Shown here piece by piece: positions 42,546 through 53,456 of a stretch of 64,000 nt of DNA. The position numbers and the translations under genes were made by a program. Position 1 is the stretch's first letter; every line of letters starts with the position of its first letter. The notes beneath the pieces were generated by a model. That model saw only the letters and a list, made by a program, of their open reading frames with translations, ran no database searches and was not told where the DNA came from. Source of the stretch: Yponomeuta sedellus (Eukaryota > Arthropoda > Insecta > Lepidoptera > Yponomeutidae); NCBI GenBank assembly GCA_934045075.1, contig OW203738.1:2170001-2234000 (forward strand). The letters run 5' to 3'.

Positions 42546-43102
42546 CTTAACATTCTGAACGTCAGGAGCGAAGTCTAAGACAAAGGCTTGTATCATTTTT
42601 ACGGTCGTCGCAAACATATGCGGGCTCACAGTGCGTGGCCTAATTTCATACTGAGGCTGCTAAAGTCGCCATGTTCCTTTTATATGGGTTGTTGATTCAG
42701 CAAGTTTTTTTTTGGCTGTGTTATTGGCTTTAGTGAATATAAATGTAGGGATATTTTTAGCCGACTGCGACTGCGGCGGTGGTCAAAAGCAGGGTAATGC
42801 GTTTGGCTCTTATATTTAAGTATGCAGTCAACTTCTTAGTCAGAACTGAGACTTCCGCACTTACCCTCTTAGTTGGGCCATTGTTGGTAGCGACCAATGA
42901 GGTATTAGCCTTGGGTAACTCAAGAGCCAGATATGAGTGGACACACAACTCCTTCGCCATCAAGTGTGATCCCATTCATATCCCAGAGATGTCAACTATA
43001 TCTGGCTCCCTCACACATACTCTCAACTCAGAACGGTAGTCATCTCCTGCTACCTTTTCCAGCTCAACAGAGGCATTTGTAAATGCCGAGATTCGAACAT
43101 AA
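42546..43102. other. No gene seen; E-like tail trace
   Basis: 42845-43100 shares GACTTCCGCACTTA and GTTGGGCCATTGTTGGTAGC with E-type tails. 43796-44263 and 44599-44824 are empty apart from a (GA)n run at 44711-44735. Confidence 0.4.
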
Positions 43103-43430
43103 TTGTTTGTTTGTATGTATGTATGTATGTATGTATGTATGTATGTATGTATGTATGTATGTATGTATGTATGTATGTATGTATGTATGTATGTATGTAT
43201 GTATGTATGTATGTATGTATGTATGTATGTATGTATGTATGTATGTATGTATGTATGTATGTATGTATGTATGTATGTATGTATGTATGTATGTATGTAT
43301 GTATGTATGTATGTATGTATGTATGTATGTATGTATGTATGTATGTATGTATCTATGTATATATGTATGTATGTAAGTATGTATGTATGTATGTACGTAC
43401 GTACGTTCGTACATACGTACATACGTACGT
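43103..43430 (+). repeat. GTAT tetranucleotide array
   Basis: About 65 uninterrupted GTAT units, then a degenerate end changing to GTAC and CATAC units. It abuts a family E SINE. Confidence 0.97.
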
Positions 43431-43476
43431 AATATATCCGATTCTGTACTCCCTTATAACTCCTGGTCAGATTTAG

Positions 43477-43795
43477 AGCCCCAGGTTCGACCTCCAGTGT
43501 GGCATGTACCAATGACTTTGTTTAATTTCAAAGTTTACGAATTTGTTATCGCAATATCAGACGCTGGCTAGGAAAAAAAACATCGTGAGGAAACCTGCGA
43601 CTTGGTTGCCTCCACGCGAATTGACTAGTCTTTTCTGTGAGCTACGCTGTCAGGATGGTATAGGTGCTGGGCAAGCCCACACCACCTAAAAAACAATGTC
43701 CCAAGCATTGCAGCGTCCGTGTGGTCCCTTCACCCATCTAGTGTAAGTGAAGATGCCACTGGACGCTGTATAAATAATCTCATTACGTAGGTTCC
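43477..43795 (+). mobile_element. tRNA-SINE family E, tail type 1, 5'-truncated
   Basis: Starts at the B box (CCCAGGTTCGACC), directly after the GTAT microsatellite, and carries the same core and tail as 8618-8995. Confidence 0.7.
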
Positions 43796-44263
43796 TGATA
43801 AATTTTACCGACTTCATTTTCTCCCTAACAATTTCTTGCCCCAATAATTTGTCGCCCAAACTTAGTTAAGGTCATTTGTTATGCAAAAATTATGAGCTGA
43901 CTATCGACTCTTTATACCACTCTCGGCAGATATTTTAGCTTCATAGCGGTGTTTTGTCCCTCACTGTAGAAAGCGACATTGCTTGAGAGAGAAGGAGACG
44001 ACAATATGAATGGCACAGCTGTTCTTTTGCTTAGGTGCTGCCTGCACTGAAAAGTTTTTGAGAGTGAAGCCGATTTTGCGGGTTCATAATGTCATTACGG
44101 ACTGAGTGGGTTTATTGTCTTTAATGCACGTGACGATTTCATAGTGTCGTTGTTATATTTGAAGCTACTGAGAGAAAAGTTATTAAAAGTTTCCTGCTAA
44201 GTTTTCTTATATATTGTGAAATTGTTTCGAGATTTTTTAAGTACAACGTAAACTGTTTAGGAA

Positions 44264-44598
44264 GCGTTAGGAGCCTAGTCGAACCGAGTGACTGGAACCA
44301 ATCACTTGAGTTAAGCAACAACAGGTGCGGTCAGGTGCAGGATGGGTGACCGTCCCGTGACTACCGCTAGTGGATATTTCGAGCGCGTGAGTGCTTTGCA
44401 AGGCACGCTGTCGTGTAATGGCAGTCGTTAAGCCTTGTCAGAGGCCTTATGGGCGGCTTGATAACTTCTGACAGTAAGGCACGCCGCTGTCTTATAATCC
44501 TGCAACAACCTGGACTTGGCCCCCGTGGTGGAGTAAGGCATAACCTTTCTGAGATACAGAAAGACCCGTGCCCCACCAGTGGGTACGTATAAAGGTAA
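44264..44598 (+). mobile_element. 5S-derived SINE, near full length
   Basis: GAACCGAGTGACTGGAACCA head, GGTGCGGTCAGGTGCAGGAT, a short deletion in the middle module, and an ACCAGTGGGTACGTAT end. Confidence 0.65.
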
Positions 44599-45004
44599 TC
44601 ATAGGTTTTTATAGCGAAAACGTACATATTATAAATAAGATATGATTTTTTCGAGTTGTACCGCAGTTAGTTAGCTTCGGTGAACCCTCTTTTTTATTTA
44701 GGCTTCTCTCAGAGAGAGAGAAAGAGAGAGAGAGTATAAACGCAATTACCATTTGATTACCGATTTAAACTGACGAAAAAAAAAAAACGCCGTATGTGCT
44801 TTACCAATATGATAATAATAAGAGAAAGGGAAAAAATGAGCAAGTCCATAAAAACGCAATGTGCATAATAGTAAAACGGTATACGGCCATTTTGGTGCCA
44901 TGTCTTATTTACGGTAGAAAGTACTCCACGTAGACTCTAAGTTTACGCTAAACCATTATTGTTTTTGTTTTGATTCTGGTACCAAATAAACGTTTTCTAT
45001 ACTA

Positions 45005-45340
45005 TTCTATTCTGTTCTGTTCTGTTCTGTTCTGTTCTGTTCTGTTCTGTTCTGTTCTGTTCTGTTCTGTTCTGTTCTGTTCTGTTCTGTTCTGTTCTGT
45101 TCTGTTCTGTTCTGTTCTGTTCTGTTCTGTTCTGTTCTGTTCTGTTCTGTTCTGTTCTGTTCTGTTCTGTTCTGTTCTGTTCTGTTCTGTTCTGTTCTGT
45201 TCTGTTCTGTTCTGTTCTGTTCTGTTCTGTTCTGTTCTGTTCTGTTCTGTTCTGTTCTGTTCTGTTCTGTTCTGTTCTGTTCTGTTCTGTTCTGTTCTGT
45301 TCTGTTCTGTTCTGTTCTGTTCTGTTCTGTTCTATTCTAT
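45005..45340 (+). repeat. TTCTG pentanucleotide array, copy 1
   Basis: About 64 near-perfect TTCTG units with TTCTA variants only at the two ends. Confidence 0.97.
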
Positions 45341-45765
45341 TCTAAAAAGAAAGTTAGTGTAGTTAGATTGAAGGCGCAGTATAAGTAAGGTGCGTGTGTC
45401 GTACAATAACATCTGTACGCAAAGAAATTAAACGTAGTCCTAGAGATGTAAGGAGTACGAAAGGGAAAAACATAAAAGCAATCGGAACGAAAAAAGGCAC
45501 GGACCCCGCGTATGTGTGTATTAAATTAAAAAAAAACTCAATTACCACAGACGCCCACCGCAGAGTGGGAATTTCAAGCGCCTCAGACACGCAGGTTTCC
45601 TCGCGATGTTTTCCTTCCCAGTTAGCGAGTGGGATTGCTACTACGACTGGTACATGCAGGAATTAAGGAACCCACTAATGTGAAGCCGGTCTTCTCCACC
45701 CTTAAATTAACCCATTTAACTGTGCTCTGCAATTGGAAGTTTATGGGATATACAAGTAAAAAAAT

Positions 45766-46125
45766 TAAGCGCTCGTGGCCTTGGCGAACCGAGTGATTGG
45801 AATCAATCACTGGGTTAAGCAATAACAGGCGCGGTCAGGTACGGGATGGGTGAGCGTCCCGTGACTACCGCTAGTGGCATTTTTCCGAGCGCTTCCGTGC
45901 TTCGCAAGGCACGTTAAGCCGTTGGTGCCGGCTGTCATATAATGGCAGTCGTTAAGCCATGTCAGAGGCCTTATGGGTGGCTTGATAACTTCTGACAGTA
46001 AGGCTTGCCACTGTCTTACAATCCTCCACCAACCCGGACCTGGCCCCCGTGGTGGAGTATGGCCTATACCTTCCTAAGGGAAGAGACCCGTGCCCCTCGG
46101 TGGGGACATAATGTGTTGATGAAAA
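45766..46125 (+). mobile_element. 5S-derived SINE, full length with 12-bp target duplication
   Basis: Complete 360-bp copy flanked by AAGTAAAAAAAT (45754-45765 and 46126-46137). It fixes the ends of the family: 5' TAAGCGCTCGTGGCC and 3' GGACATAATGTGTTGATG. The 5S-like A box (GGTTAAGCAA) and C box (GGTCAGGTACGGGATGGGTG) lie within the first 110 bp. The duplicate at 50027-50386 is the same insertion copied with its flanks. Confidence 0.85.
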
Positions 46126-46543
46126 AAGTAAAAAAATAGCATCTTTCCGTCATTAGGAAACACTGTAATATTTTATATCAACAAAAACAACTACAAGTTA
46201 TGTTGCTCCCAGTTTTGTGACAAAAATTAACTATTAATCGACTCTACTCAAAATTAAAACGGTTTCCTAATCATCTACGGCAAAATACCTCGGAAAAATA
46301 AAACCGAAATAAAAATTAAGAAAACGTGAATGTAATTCTTGAGTTTTATTTTTGAACGAGATGAAAATTGAATAATGTAGCGAGTAGCTCTCCTTGAAAA
46401 GATGTTATCATGAAAAATTCTGTAGAAAATTCCTGTGAACGACGTCTGACGTCAAAGGTACCTAACCTTTGACGTCTTAAAAACCTATTTAGAGGCTAAA
46501 AATTCCACCCATGCCGGGACTAGCACCCGCGACCTCTGGCTAA

Positions 46544-47041
46544 GGCTGTTTGTCCACCGCCGCCGTCACCGTCACGTCACCGAGAACAAGATGACGGCGC
46601 CGAAGTAGCGGTACATACATTTACTTAACCGCACATCCGTCACCCGAGCGCCATCATCCCGGCCGCCGAAATTGCGAGTAGATCGGCGTGACCGCTAGAA
46701 CGTGGCCCGAGATTTTGACGGGCCGATGTGCCGGCAATACAAAACACGTATGAACTTGTCCACACACTGCCGTCGCCGAGGCACTGTACACGAGCTCAGT
46801 TATTATTTTGTCTGTCATCAATTATCAATATATCATTGTAATAAAAATGTCCAAAAAATTTAAATACGATATTTATTCATTAATAGAATTTATAGAAAGT
46901 AAAGAATGTTTGGAACAGTTGGAACAAACTAAACCATCGGTCGCGGTGGACAAACGATCGCCGTCACGTCATATAAAACTCGGCCCGAAATAATCTCGTT
47001 CTCGGTGACGTGACGGTGACGGCGGCGGTGGACAAACAGCC
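46544..47041 (+). mobile_element. Harbinger-like element, 498 bp, TAA target duplication
   Basis: Perfect 44-bp terminal inverted repeats begin GGCTGTTTGTCCACCGCC and end at CACCGAGAAC. The flanks are TAA (46541-46543 and 47042-47044). The host is a tRNA-SINE whose sequence resumes exactly after one TAA is removed, which proves the 3-bp duplication. PIF/Harbinger elements duplicate TWA triplets. The interior is a GC-rich left part, an AT-rich promoter-like part and a short ORF. An identical copy is at 50805-51302 within the duplicated block. Confidence 0.8.
46847..46993 (+). pseudogene. Short ORF in the Harbinger-like element, possible MADF N-terminus
   Basis: 48 codons from MSKKFKYDIYSLIEFIESKE to a stop shortly before the right inverted repeat. 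SLIEFIESKECL resembles the first helix of MADF domains (pattern LIELVRxxPCLW), the DNA-binding protein often encoded by Harbinger elements; the expected Trp is replaced by Glu-Gln. After KPSVAV the sequence repeats GTGGACAAACG, a motif of the element end. This suggests an internal deletion that left the first exon of the accessory gene. An in-frame upstream Met exists at 46808. Confidence 0.4.
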
Positions 47042-47205
47042 TAACCGTGCCAGCGCTCTCCCAACTGAACGACTACCGACATCAATGAAAGTTCAAACCT
47101 CTTTACAATACTCTCTGTATTACGTACAGGCAGCGACATCTTGCTGAACTAATTTGCTTCACTTGCAGCCCCGACCTCTGCTTACTAAATAAACTAGAGT
47201 TTATC

Positions 47206-47480
47206 TAGGGCGCGTTCAGTGCATGGATGGGTGACCGTCTATGACTATGGCTAGTGGCATTTTTCCGGGCGGTTCCGTGCTTCGCAAGGCACGTTAGGCA
47301 GTTGGTGTTGGCTGCCGTCGATAGATGGCAGTCGTTAAGCCAAGTCAGACGCCTTTGGGCGGCTTGAAAACTTCTGACAGTAAGAACAGCTACTAGTCTT
47401 GCAAGCCTCCAGCAATCCGGACTTGGCCCGCGTGGTGGAGTATGGCCTATATCTTCCTCAGAAAAGAGACCCGTTGGGGA
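47206..47480 (+). mobile_element. 5S-derived SINE, second subfamily, 5'-truncated
   Basis: Begins inside the 5S-like head (AGGGCGCGTTCAGTGCATGG, GTGACCG) and ends AAAAGAGACCCGTTGGG. Duplicated at 51467-51741. Confidence 0.65.
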
Positions 47481-47579
47481 AATTTCAAATAAGACTGCCG
47501 TTTAATTACCATTTTTAACGTATTAATTTTCATTTTTATGTACTATAAAGTGTTTTCTCTCTAAGGTATATTATCTATA

Positions 47580-47784
47580 ACAAATAAACTTTACATACTG
47601 GCACATACATTGCTTCTGGTCCCACGCTAGGATACCCCGTGTCGTGGGAACTAGAAACAACGACATCACAAACATGAGTAAACATCCAAGACTTGAAGTG
47701 GAAGTTTTGTCCCCAGCTGGGGTTCGAACCCGGGACCTCTCGCATGGTAGGCAGATGCGCTACCGCTGCGCCACAGAAGTCGTT
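47580..47784 (-). mobile_element. tRNA-SINE family C
   Basis: Minus-strand full copy. The head ends in CGACTTCTGTGGCGCAGCGG and the B box is GGGTTCGAACCCC. Duplicated at 51841-52045. Confidence 0.7.
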
Positions 47785-47820
47785 ATCTAGGGAAGATTTT
47801 TTTTTTCAAGTACAACATTA

Positions 47821-47965
47821 TTATATTCTTTTTAGTGCACAAACCCTGATGCCGGTGGGTCGCCCATTAGCTCTGTTGGTAGAACACTGGCTCGGATAGC
47901 CAGAGATCGCGGGTTCGAATCTCGGCATGGCTGGAATTTTTAGCCTCTAAATAGGTTCTTTTAAA
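47821..47965 (+). mobile_element. tRNA-SINE family A with 9-bp target duplication
   Basis: Begins with an inverted tail remnant (TTATATTCTTTTTAGTGCAC), then TGATGCCGG and the tRNA-like segment. Flanked by ACAACATTA (47812-47820 and 47966-47974). The inverted tail is inside the target duplication, so it was inserted as part of the element. Confidence 0.8.
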
Positions 47966-47999
47966 ACAACATTAGTTAGTAGAATTCTGCACTTAGCGT

Positions 48000-48230
48000 C
48001 ATAGTTGTAGTAGTACTTCACTGTACGTTGCAAACGCTGAGGCATTCCGTTTTAAGGTTTCCTCACGGTGTCTTTGTGAAGGAACACATCGTGAGGAAAC
48101 CTGAGAACTGAGGTATTCAAACCCCTCAGCGCTTGAAATCAGCAATCCGCGGTGGGCACGCGTGGTAATTAAGCCCATACTCTCTCTGTCTGAGAGAAGG
48201 CCTGTACCCTGCAGTGGGACGTATTATTTT
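48000..48230 (+). repeat. tRNA-SINE family E-like tails 2 and 3 head to head
   Basis: 48055-48105 contains GGTTTCCTCACGGTG and its near-complement CATCGTGAGGAAACC, so two tail modules are inverted around GTCTTTGTGAAGGAAC. Tail 3 continues to GAGAGAAGGCCTGTACCC. Duplicated at 52261-52491. Confidence 0.5.
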
Positions 48231-48357
48231 TTTTTCTTTAGGATAACAAACAGTGATATACTATGTGTAGGTAATTACAAAATTGACAAAAGTAATAGTA
48301 ATACACTAATAAATAACTAATACAAAGTAATCCTCGGCTTACTTAATTAAATACAGG

Positions 48358-48505
48358 CTGTACTATTTTTATTTTTAATGCACTAACCCATGCTAAGGAT
48401 AATTTTTTCGAACCCGCGACCTCTGGCACGGATAGCCAGAGGTCGCGGGTTTGAATCCCGGCATGGGTGGAATTTTTAGCCTCTAAATAGGTTTTTAAAT
48501 ACAGG
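48358..48505. mobile_element. tRNA-SINE family A, hairpin copy
   Basis: Left: inverted tail from CTATTTTTATTTTTAATGCA, with the GCCTCTAAATAGG part deleted. The centre is GGC-ACGGATA-GCC. Right: the complete 3' half. This is the third hairpin with the same hinge. Confidence 0.8.
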
Positions 48506-48615
48506 CTACATAATAGGGTACATAAAAAAATCACGCATATTTAGTTCAATATTATGAGCGTGATTGTGCCATTTGACTCCCCATTCGGTGTCAGGTAGCC
48601 TCAGGGACGGTCGCC

Positions 48616-48912
48616 ATGGAAACCGGGTGGAAACAAACGAACAAACTTCTCGCCAAGGTGAAAAGTAATTGTCAAAAACGCTCAATAAATTGTGACTATT
48701 TTGTTCGGTTCTCTTCCTCTTTCTTGTTCGAGGTTCTGAGTGGGATGGAAGACGTTGGTAGTGGATTGGAAGCGCTTTCTATGGAACTGCTTAGAAAGCT
48801 GCTTGCTGCTTATTTCGATGATACCTTTGTAATTTTTTTTTCATCCCACCATCTCGGAAAGAGTATTTTTAATCTTCAATATCTGAGTGGTAAAGCCGTT
48901 TTTATTCTCTAG
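48616..48912 (+). other. 98-codon ORF of unknown meaning (duplicated at 52877-53173)
   Basis: It starts METGWKQTNKLLAKVKSNCQ and ends in AVFIL. I recognise no domain. It lies in sequence not shared with other repeats in this window, is Ser- and Phe-rich in the middle, and has no evident splice or promoter context. It is more likely chance than a gene. Confidence 0.15.
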
Positions 48913-49225
48913 AGGATAAAGTAAATTGAATTTAGAACATCGTGTGCACTAAGTTTGTGAATTAAAAAAATATTACACTCAATTTAAATAACTGTAGCAA
49001 CGTTACTTTAAAATTTTCTTAGTTATACCTTAGTATTATTTGGGATTAAAGGGAAAAAATGAGCAAGTCCATAAAAACGCAATGTGCATAATAGTAAAAC
49101 GGTATACGGCCATTTTGGTGCCATGTCTTATTTACGGTAGAAAGTACTCCACGTAGACTCTAAGTTTACGCTAAACCATTATTGTTTTTGTTTTGATTCT
49201 GGTACCAAATAAACGTTTTCTATAC

Positions 49226-49596
49226 TATTCTATTCTGTTCTGTTCTGTTCTGTTCTGTTCTGTTCTGTTCTATTCTGTTCTGTTCTGTTCTGTTCTGTTC
49301 TGTTCTGTTCTGTTCTGTTCTGTTCTGTTCTGTTCTGTTCTGTTCTGTTCTGTTCTGTTCTGTTCTGTTCTGTTCTGTTCTGTTCTGTTCTGTTCTGTTC
49401 TGTTCTGTTCTGTTCTGTTCTGTTCTGTTCTGTTCTGTTCTGTTCTGTTCTGTTCTGTTCTGTTCTGTTCTGTTCTGTTCTGTTCTGTTCTGTTCTGTTC
49501 TGTTCTGTTCTGTTCTGTTCTGTTCTGTTCTGTTCTGTTCTGTTCTGTTCTGTTCTGTTCTGTTCTGTTCTGTTCTGTTCTGTTCTATTCTATTCT
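49226..49596 (+). repeat. TTCTG pentanucleotide array, copy 2
   Basis: About 70 units, with one internal TTCTA near 49269. It differs from copy 1 by whole repeat units. Confidence 0.97.
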
Positions 49597-50804
49597 AAAA
49601 AGAAAGTTAGTGTAGTTAGATTGAAGGCGCAGTATAAGTAAGGTGCGTGTGTCGTACAATAACATCTGTACGCAAAGAAATTAAACGTAGTCCTAGAGAT
49701 GTAAGGAGTACGAAAGGGAAAAACATAAAAGCAATCGGAACGAAAAAAGGCACGGACCCCGCGTATGTGTGTATTAAATTAAAAAAAAACTCAATTACCA
49801 CAGACGCCCACCGCAGAGTGGGAATTTCAAGCGCCTCAGACACGCAGGTTTCCTCGCGATGTTTTCCTTCCCAGTTAGCGAGTGGGATTGCTACTACGAC
49901 TGGTACATGCAGGAATTAAGGAACCCACTACCTCTTAAATGTGAAGCCGGTCTTCTCCACCCTTAAATTAACCCATTTAACTGTGCTCTGCAATTGGAAG
50001 TTTATGGGATATACAAGTAAAAAAATTAAGCGCTCGTGGCCTTGGCGAACCGAGTGATTGGAATCAATCACTGGGTTAAGCAATAACAGGCGCGGTCAGG
50101 TACGGGATGGGTGAGCGTCCCGTGACTACCGCTAGTGGCATTTTTCCGAGCGCTTCCGTGCTTCGCAAGGCACGTTAAGCCGTTGGTGCCGGCTGTCATA
50201 TAATGGCAGTCGTTAAGCCATGTCAGAGGCCTTATGGGTGGCTTGATAACTTCTGACAGTAAGGCTTGCCACTGTCTTACAATCCTCCACCAACCCGGAC
50301 CTGGCCCCCGTGGTGGAGTATGGCCTATACCTTCCTAAGGGAAGAGACCCGTGCCCCTCGGTGGGGACATAATGTGTTGATGAAAAAAGTAAAAAAATAG
50401 CATCTTTCCGTCATTAGGAAACACTGTAATATTTTATATCAACAAAAACAACTACAAGTTATGTTGCTCCCAGTTTTGTGACAAAAATTAACTATTAATC
50501 GACTCTACTCAAAATTAAAACGGTTTCCTAATCATCTACGGCAAAATACCTCGGAAAAATAAAACCGAAATAAAAATTAAGAAAACGTGAATGTAATTCT
50601 TGAGTTTTATTTTTGAACGAGATGAAAATTGAATAATGTAGCGAGTAGCTCTCCTTGAAAAGATGTTATCATGAAAAATTCTGTAGAAAATTCCTGTGAA
50701 CGACGTCTGACGTCAAAGGTACCTAACCTTTGACGTCTTAAAAACCTATTTAGAGGCTAAAAATTCCACCCATGCCGGGACTAGCACCCGCGACCTCTGG
50801 CTAA

Positions 50805-51302
50805 GGCTGTTTGTCCACCGCCGCCGTCACCGTCACGTCACCGAGAACAAGATGACGGCGCCGAAGTAGCGGTACATACATTTACTTAACCGCACATCCG
50901 TCACCCGAGCGCCATCATCCCGGCCGCCGAAATTGCGAGTAGATCGGCGTGACCGCTAGAACGTGGCCCGAGATTTTGACGGGCCGATGTGCCGGCAATA
51001 CAAAACACGTATGAACTTGTCCACACACTGCCGTCGCCGAGGCACTGTACACGAGCTCAGTTATTATTTTGTCTGTCATCAATTATCAATATATCATTGT
51101 AATAAAAATGTCCAAAAAATTTAAATACGATATTTATTCATTAATAGAATTTATAGAAAGTAAAGAATGTTTGGAACAGTTGGAACAAACTAAACCATCG
51201 GTCGCGGTGGACAAACGATCGCCGTCACGTCATATAAAACTCGGCCCGAAATAATCTCGTTCTCGGTGACGTGACGGTGACGGCGGCGGTGGACAAACAG
51301 CC
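50805..51302 (+). mobile_element. Harbinger-like element, duplicate
   Basis: Sequence and flanks match 46544-47041, with TAA at 50802-50804 and 51303-51305. It is here through segmental duplication, not a second insertion. Its ORF is at 51108-51254. Confidence 0.8.
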
Positions 51303-53456
51303 TAACCGTGCCAGCGCTCTCCCAACTGAACGACTACCGACATCAATGAAAGTTCAAACCTCTTTACAATACTCTCTGTATTACGTACAGGCAGCGACAT
51401 CTTGCTGAACTAATTTGCTTCACTTGCAGCCCCGACCTCTGCTTACTAAATAAACTAGAGTTTATCTAGGGCGCGTTCAGTGCATGGATGGGTGACCGTC
51501 TATGACTATGGCTAGTGGCATTTTTCCGGGCGGTTCCGTGCTTCGCAAGGCACGTTAGGCAGTTGGTGTTGGCTGCCGTCGATAGATGGCAGTCGTTAAG
51601 CCAAGTCAGACGCCTTTGGGCGGCTTGAAAACTTCTGACAGTAAGAACAGCTACTAGTCTTGCAAGCCTCCAGCAATCCGGACTTGGCCCGCGTGGTGGA
51701 GTATGGCCTATATCTTCCTCAGAAAAGAGACCCGTTGGGGAAATTTCAAATAAGACTGCCGTTTAATTACCATTTTTAACGTATTAATTTTCATTTTTAT
51801 GTACTATAAAGTGTTTTCTCTCTAAGGTATATTATCTATAACAAATAAACTTTACATACTGGCACATACATTGCTTCTGGTCCCACGCTAGGATACCCCG
51901 TGTCGTGGGAACTAGAAACAACGACATCACAAACATGAGTAAACATCCAAGACTTGAAGTGGAAGTTTTGTCCCCAGCTGGGGTTCGAACCCGGGACCTC
52001 TCGCATGGTAGGCAGATGCGCTACCGCTGCGCCACAGAAGTCGTTATCTAGGGAAGATTTTTTTTTTCAAGTACAACATTATTATATTCTTTTTAGTGCA
52101 CAAACCCTGATGCCGGTGGGTCGCCCATTAGCTCTGTTGGTAGAACACTGGCTCGGATAGCCAGAGATCGCGGGTTCGAATCTCGGCATGGCTGGAATTT
52201 TTAGCCTCTAAATAGGTTCTTTTAAAACAACATTAGTTAGTAGAATTCTGCACTTAGCGTCATAGTTGTAGTAGTACTTCACTGTACGTTGCAAACGCTG
52301 AGGCATTCCGTTTTAAGGTTTCCTCACGGTGTCTTTGTGAAGGAACACATCGTGAGGAAACCTGAGAACTGAGGTATTCAAACCCCTCAGCGCTTGAAAT
52401 CAGCAATCCGCGGTGGGCACGCGTGGTAATTAAGCCCATACTCTCTCTGTCTGAGAGAAGGCCTGTACCCTGCAGTGGGACGTATTATTTTTTTTTCTTT
52501 AGGATAACAAACAGTGATATACTATGTGTAGGTAATTACAAAATTGACAAAAGTAATAGTAATACACTAATAAATAACTAATACAAAGTAATCCTCGGCT
52601 TACTTAATTAAATACAGGCTGTACTATTTTTATTTTTAATGCACTAACCCATGCTAAGGATAATTTTTTCGAACCCGCGACCTCTGGCACGGATAGCCAG
52701 AGGTCGCGGGTTTGAATCCCGGCATGGGTGGAATTTTTAGCCTCTAAATAGGTTTTTAAATACAGGCTACATAATAGGGTACATAAAAAAATCACGCATA
52801 TTTAGTTCAATATTATGAGCGTGATTGTGCCATTTGACTCCCCATTCGGTGTCAGGTAGCCTCAGGGACGGTCGCCATGGAAACCGGGTGGAAACAAACG
52901 AACAAACTTCTCGCCAAGGTGAAAAGTAATTGTCAAAAACGCTCAATAAATTGTGACTATTTTGTTCGGTTCTCTTCCTCTTTCTTGTTCGAGGTTCTGA
53001 GTGGGATGGAAGACGTTGGTAGTGGATTGGAAGCGCTTTCTATGGAACTGCTTAGAAAGCTGCTTGCTGCTTATTTCGATGATACCTTTGTAATTTTTTT
53101 TTCATCCCACCATCTCGGAAAGAGTATTTTTAATCTTCAATATCTGAGTGGTAAAGCCGTTTTTATTCTCTAGAGGATAAAGTAAATTGAATTTAGAACA
53201 TCGTGTGCACTAAGTTTGTGAATTAAAAAAATATTACACTCAATTTAAATAACTGTAGCAACGTTACTTTAAAATTTTCTTAGTTATACCTTAGTATTAT
53301 TTTGTTATAATTTAAAGATTATTCTGTAATACTTACCTGTCATAATGTAGTAATTAATACCTAAACTGAAATAAAAGTGTACCTATCTTGTGATTGTAAA
53401 CGTTGTTTTTTTTGCATTTAGTCATTTCTTCGCTGAGGTGGAATGATAAGTTACGT

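Larger units (their letters stand above)
46479..47185 (-). mobile_element. tRNA-SINE family A interrupted by a Harbinger-like element
   Basis: The minus-strand SINE is present as 46479-46543 and 47042-47185. The break lies in the anticodon arm (CTCTGGCTAA / TAACCGTGCCAG). The identical arrangement in the second duplicate is 50740-51446. Confidence 0.8.
44825..49041 (+). repeat. 4.2-kb segmental duplication, copy 1
   Basis: The unit runs from AAAGGGAAAAAATGAGC to CTTAGTATTATTT and is followed 6 bp later by copy 2. In order it contains a TTCTG array, an E-like SINE tail, a full 5S-SINE, a SINE-A with the Harbinger-like element, a 5S-SINE, a family C SINE, a SINE-A with target duplication, E-like tails, a foldback SINE-A, and unique sequence with a 98-codon ORF (48616-48912). 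Confidence 0.95.
49048..53302 (+). repeat. 4.2-kb segmental duplication, copy 2
   Basis: As read, it matches copy 1 except for a TTCTG array about 30 bp longer with one TTCTA interruption, and an 8-bp CCTCTTAA present at about 49929 but absent from copy 1. Offsets are 4253 before this indel and 4261 after it, without further drift to the end, so there are no other indels. All features of copy 1 recur. Confidence 0.95.

Noticed and set aside
42976..43512. 178-codon frame with THIHTY-type repeats
   Set aside because: Translation of the GTAT array with random flanks.
44970..45362. 130-codon CSVLF repeat frame (and 49193-49615)
   Set aside because: Translation of the TTCTG array; nothing else supports a protein.
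46479..52800. CRISPR-like regular repeats
   Set aside because: Repeats are dispersed SINEs and microsatellites of a eukaryote, without regular spacers.
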